From Helicoverpa zea (taxonomy: Eukaryota; Arthropoda; Insecta; Lepidoptera; Noctuidae): a stretch of 64,000 bases of DNA. The stretch is taken from contig NC_061480.1 in assembly GCF_022581195.2 (NCBI RefSeq), positions 4,984,892-5,048,891 on the forward strand, read 5' to 3'. The notes under the pieces were generated by a model. That model ran no database searches. It saw nothing but the letters and a program-made list of their open reading frames with translations, and was not told the DNA's origin. The translations under genes and the position numbers were made by a program. This document shows, piece after piece, positions 50,301 through 53,300 of the stretch (position 1 is the stretch's first letter; every line of letters starts with the position of its first letter).

Positions 50301-53300
50301 AGTATTGTTTAAGGACATTATTTCCAGCCGCACTTCACTGGGTAACATAGGTTTTAGGAACATCGAGTTTGGATGTCTACTTGGAATATGATGTTGTTTG
50401 TTCGTCGGTGCTTTTATCTGTGGTAAGTTGGTGTAGTGATCGTTAAATACAGAGGCTATTTTGACGGGGTCCTTAATGTCTTTACCATTTGACTTTATCG
50501 TTTCTATGGCTTTTCACTTGGCCGGTTTTTCATGAGTTCTTTCCCCCAAAGGTTTTTTTTTTGCCAACTGTGTTGGTTTCGGCTTCCATTCTAACCGAAT
50601 GTAGCTGAGTACCAGTGCTTTACAAGGAGCGACTGCCTTACCCGAGTAGGACAATATCCCTTTCAGTAGCACTGGTTGTCAGACTTACTGGCTTCTGACT
50701 ACCCGTAACGACTGCTAAAGATGTTCAATGACAGCCGGGACCTACAGTATGGAAGTTACAGTTTAACGTGCTATCCAAAACACAGTTATTGGTATACTTG
50801 GAAAATACACACAAATTCAGAAAGCTTTCATTGGTACTTGCCTGGTCTGGAATCAAGCCACACTCGGACTTAAGAGGTTGGTTCTTTACCTACTAGGCCA
50901 CCACAACTTTTTTTCGCAACTTCTGATTCAATTTGAATAATTCATTCACTGTTGGAAAACTACACCCTTCTTGAGAAACATAGGCTATATTTTATCCCGG
51001 TACGGACAGTAGTTCCCACGGGACGCGGGAAAACGGCTGGTGCATAATAAATCAACACTCTTCTTAAGACTTTTAATGTAATTTTAGCTATTAAAAACCC
51101 ATTTTCCCCCCTACAGATACAAAAGCTAGTGAACGGTCGTCTGTGGGAGCGCTACCAGCACCGGCGCCGCGAGGTGGCGGAGGAGGCGGGCGCGCACAAC
51201 GAGCGGATGCTGTTCCACGGCAGCCCCTTCATCAACGCCATCGTGCAGAAGGGCTTCGACGAGCGACACGCTTATATCGGTCAGGATTTCAATCTAACTC
51301 AAGAATTTGCAGGCTGTTATGAAACGTCTTACTAGTTGCACGGTTCCAAAAAGTTGATCCCATGGAGAATAGCCGGCAAGACACTCCATAGACAGTCCTA
51401 TATTCACAGGAAATCGTTTACATAACGTTAATTTTATTTCTATGGTCTTAAGGTTTATAATAAAGCTGCTTTCAGCCTTGTTGCTCTAATAGATGAGGCC
51501 ATAGACAAATAATCTATACATATAATAAATCTGTAAAAAAACTGTGTCTGTACATTGAATATATTAAAAAAATAATAATTGGGTGGGGTTTAGAAACAGT
51601 AATGGAGCACAAATCAAAAAAAAAATCTGTCTGTATGTCTGTTTGTTTGTACACGCTAATCTTCCGAACTACTGAACGGATTTCAATGATTTTTTCTTTG
51701 TTGTATCAGTATTAAGCCTGGTCAACATATAGGCTATAATTTATCTTCGAAACTTGAAGACCTGATGCAGAACTCCAACAGACCAATAAAACTATAAGAG
51801 ATACAAATATGGTGCCGTGGCAAAAATTGTTTCATTTGATGAGCATTTTCAGCTGAGATAATAAATTTTAAGATCTGGAACACCTGATGTGGAACCCCAA
51901 GAGCCCAGCTTCTCTGTACATCATATACAGGTATGACGTTTTAGCAAAAGTTGTTCAATTTGATAAGCACTTTCTATTGACTTATACAAATTGAAGATCT
52001 AAAACATCTGATGTGGAACTGCAGGGGCCCAGCTAGACTATAGCATATAGAGGTATGACGTTTTAGCAAAAGTTGTTCAATCTGATAAGCACTCTCTGTT
52101 GACTTATAAAAATTGAAGATGTAAAACACCTGATGTGGAACTCCAGGAGCCCTGCTAGACTATATGAAGCATATGAAGATATGATGTTTTAGCAAAAGTG
52201 GTTCAATCTGATAAGCACTCTCTATTGACGCATTTTTCTTTTCTCTCTCACACAAACAAATAATAACGAAGATACAACAACGCTTGAATTTCGTGTTAAG
52301 TCACTGCTTAGTACAAATTTTACATACCTAGACGTGGCGTCACGAGCCCCCACTCTCTAACTTTGTTGCGTTATATCTCATTATTATTTTGTATGTCTCT
52401 TCCAGACCTCGGGACTACAGAGTTCCGAATTTTTGGGAGGCAAACGTGGGGCCGAAGCCAACACGCTGAAGTCCTTTTGAGACAACTTTAATGAAATGGT
52501 GACACAAAACCGACGATTATCCCTTATACACTATAGAAATGAATCCAAGGACAATCCCCGGTGGACGTCGTTAAAAAAAGACAATCCCCGGTTCTGTGCT
52601 AAACTATTGCTAACTATGGAGGAAAACTACTTGGGCTATTGTGATGGGATGTTAGTGGATGACAATGTATTAGGTACATGTAAAAACGGCAGGTGGAGAC
52701 TCGCCACCTCACTTACTGGGCCCTTGGGAACCAGTCACTGAATAGCAACAAGAGGGCAACAGGGACATGAGCTGCTGAAGGGTGAGGATACCTCGGCGGA
52801 CTTTAAACGCAGATTACGCGCTCCCTGTGCTTACCATGAGGCACCTACCCTCCGAGCAGGGCTACTAATCCTGCTCTAGCGACTCCACTCTGGACGGCCA
52901 AGCCAAGCCAGAGGCGTGAGACCTACCCCCGTCATGGTTTACTCCGACCGGCCGGAGATGGGGGACAGTATACACTCCCTGGAGAACTCAGTATATATAG
53001 CCCCGCGGGGTCGCTACTCCCCGTCATCAGCCTCAGATGTCCTGCGGTGCCTATATCTCATTATTATTGTCGTTATTATCTCAAGAGCCTTTGTCCCAAT
53101 TATGTTAGGGTCGACTTCCAGTCACGATGCAACTGAGTACCAGTGTTTTACAAGGAGCGACTGCCTATCTGACCTCCACAACCCGGTTACCCGCTCAACC
53201 CAATACCCCTTGGTAAGACTTACTGGCTTCTGACTACCCATAACGACTGCCAAGAATGGAATGTTCAATGACAGTCGGAACCTACAGTTTAACATCCCCT

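Larger units (their letters stand above)
46900..50513 (-). mobile_element. 5'-truncated Jockey/CR1-like LINE in intron 20, split by a Helentron-like insertion
   Basis: The minus-strand LINE ends at an (ATT)n-like tail near 46900-46915. The RT-bearing ORF is in three pieces: 50512-49524, 49503-49065 and 47320-47037. The first break is a frameshift near 49530; the second is the insertion at 47321-49064. The 5' end is cut at about 50513 against a CACTTGGCCGGTTTTT repeat end. Its C-terminal region resembles that of the LINE at 32975-34125. Confidence 0.87.
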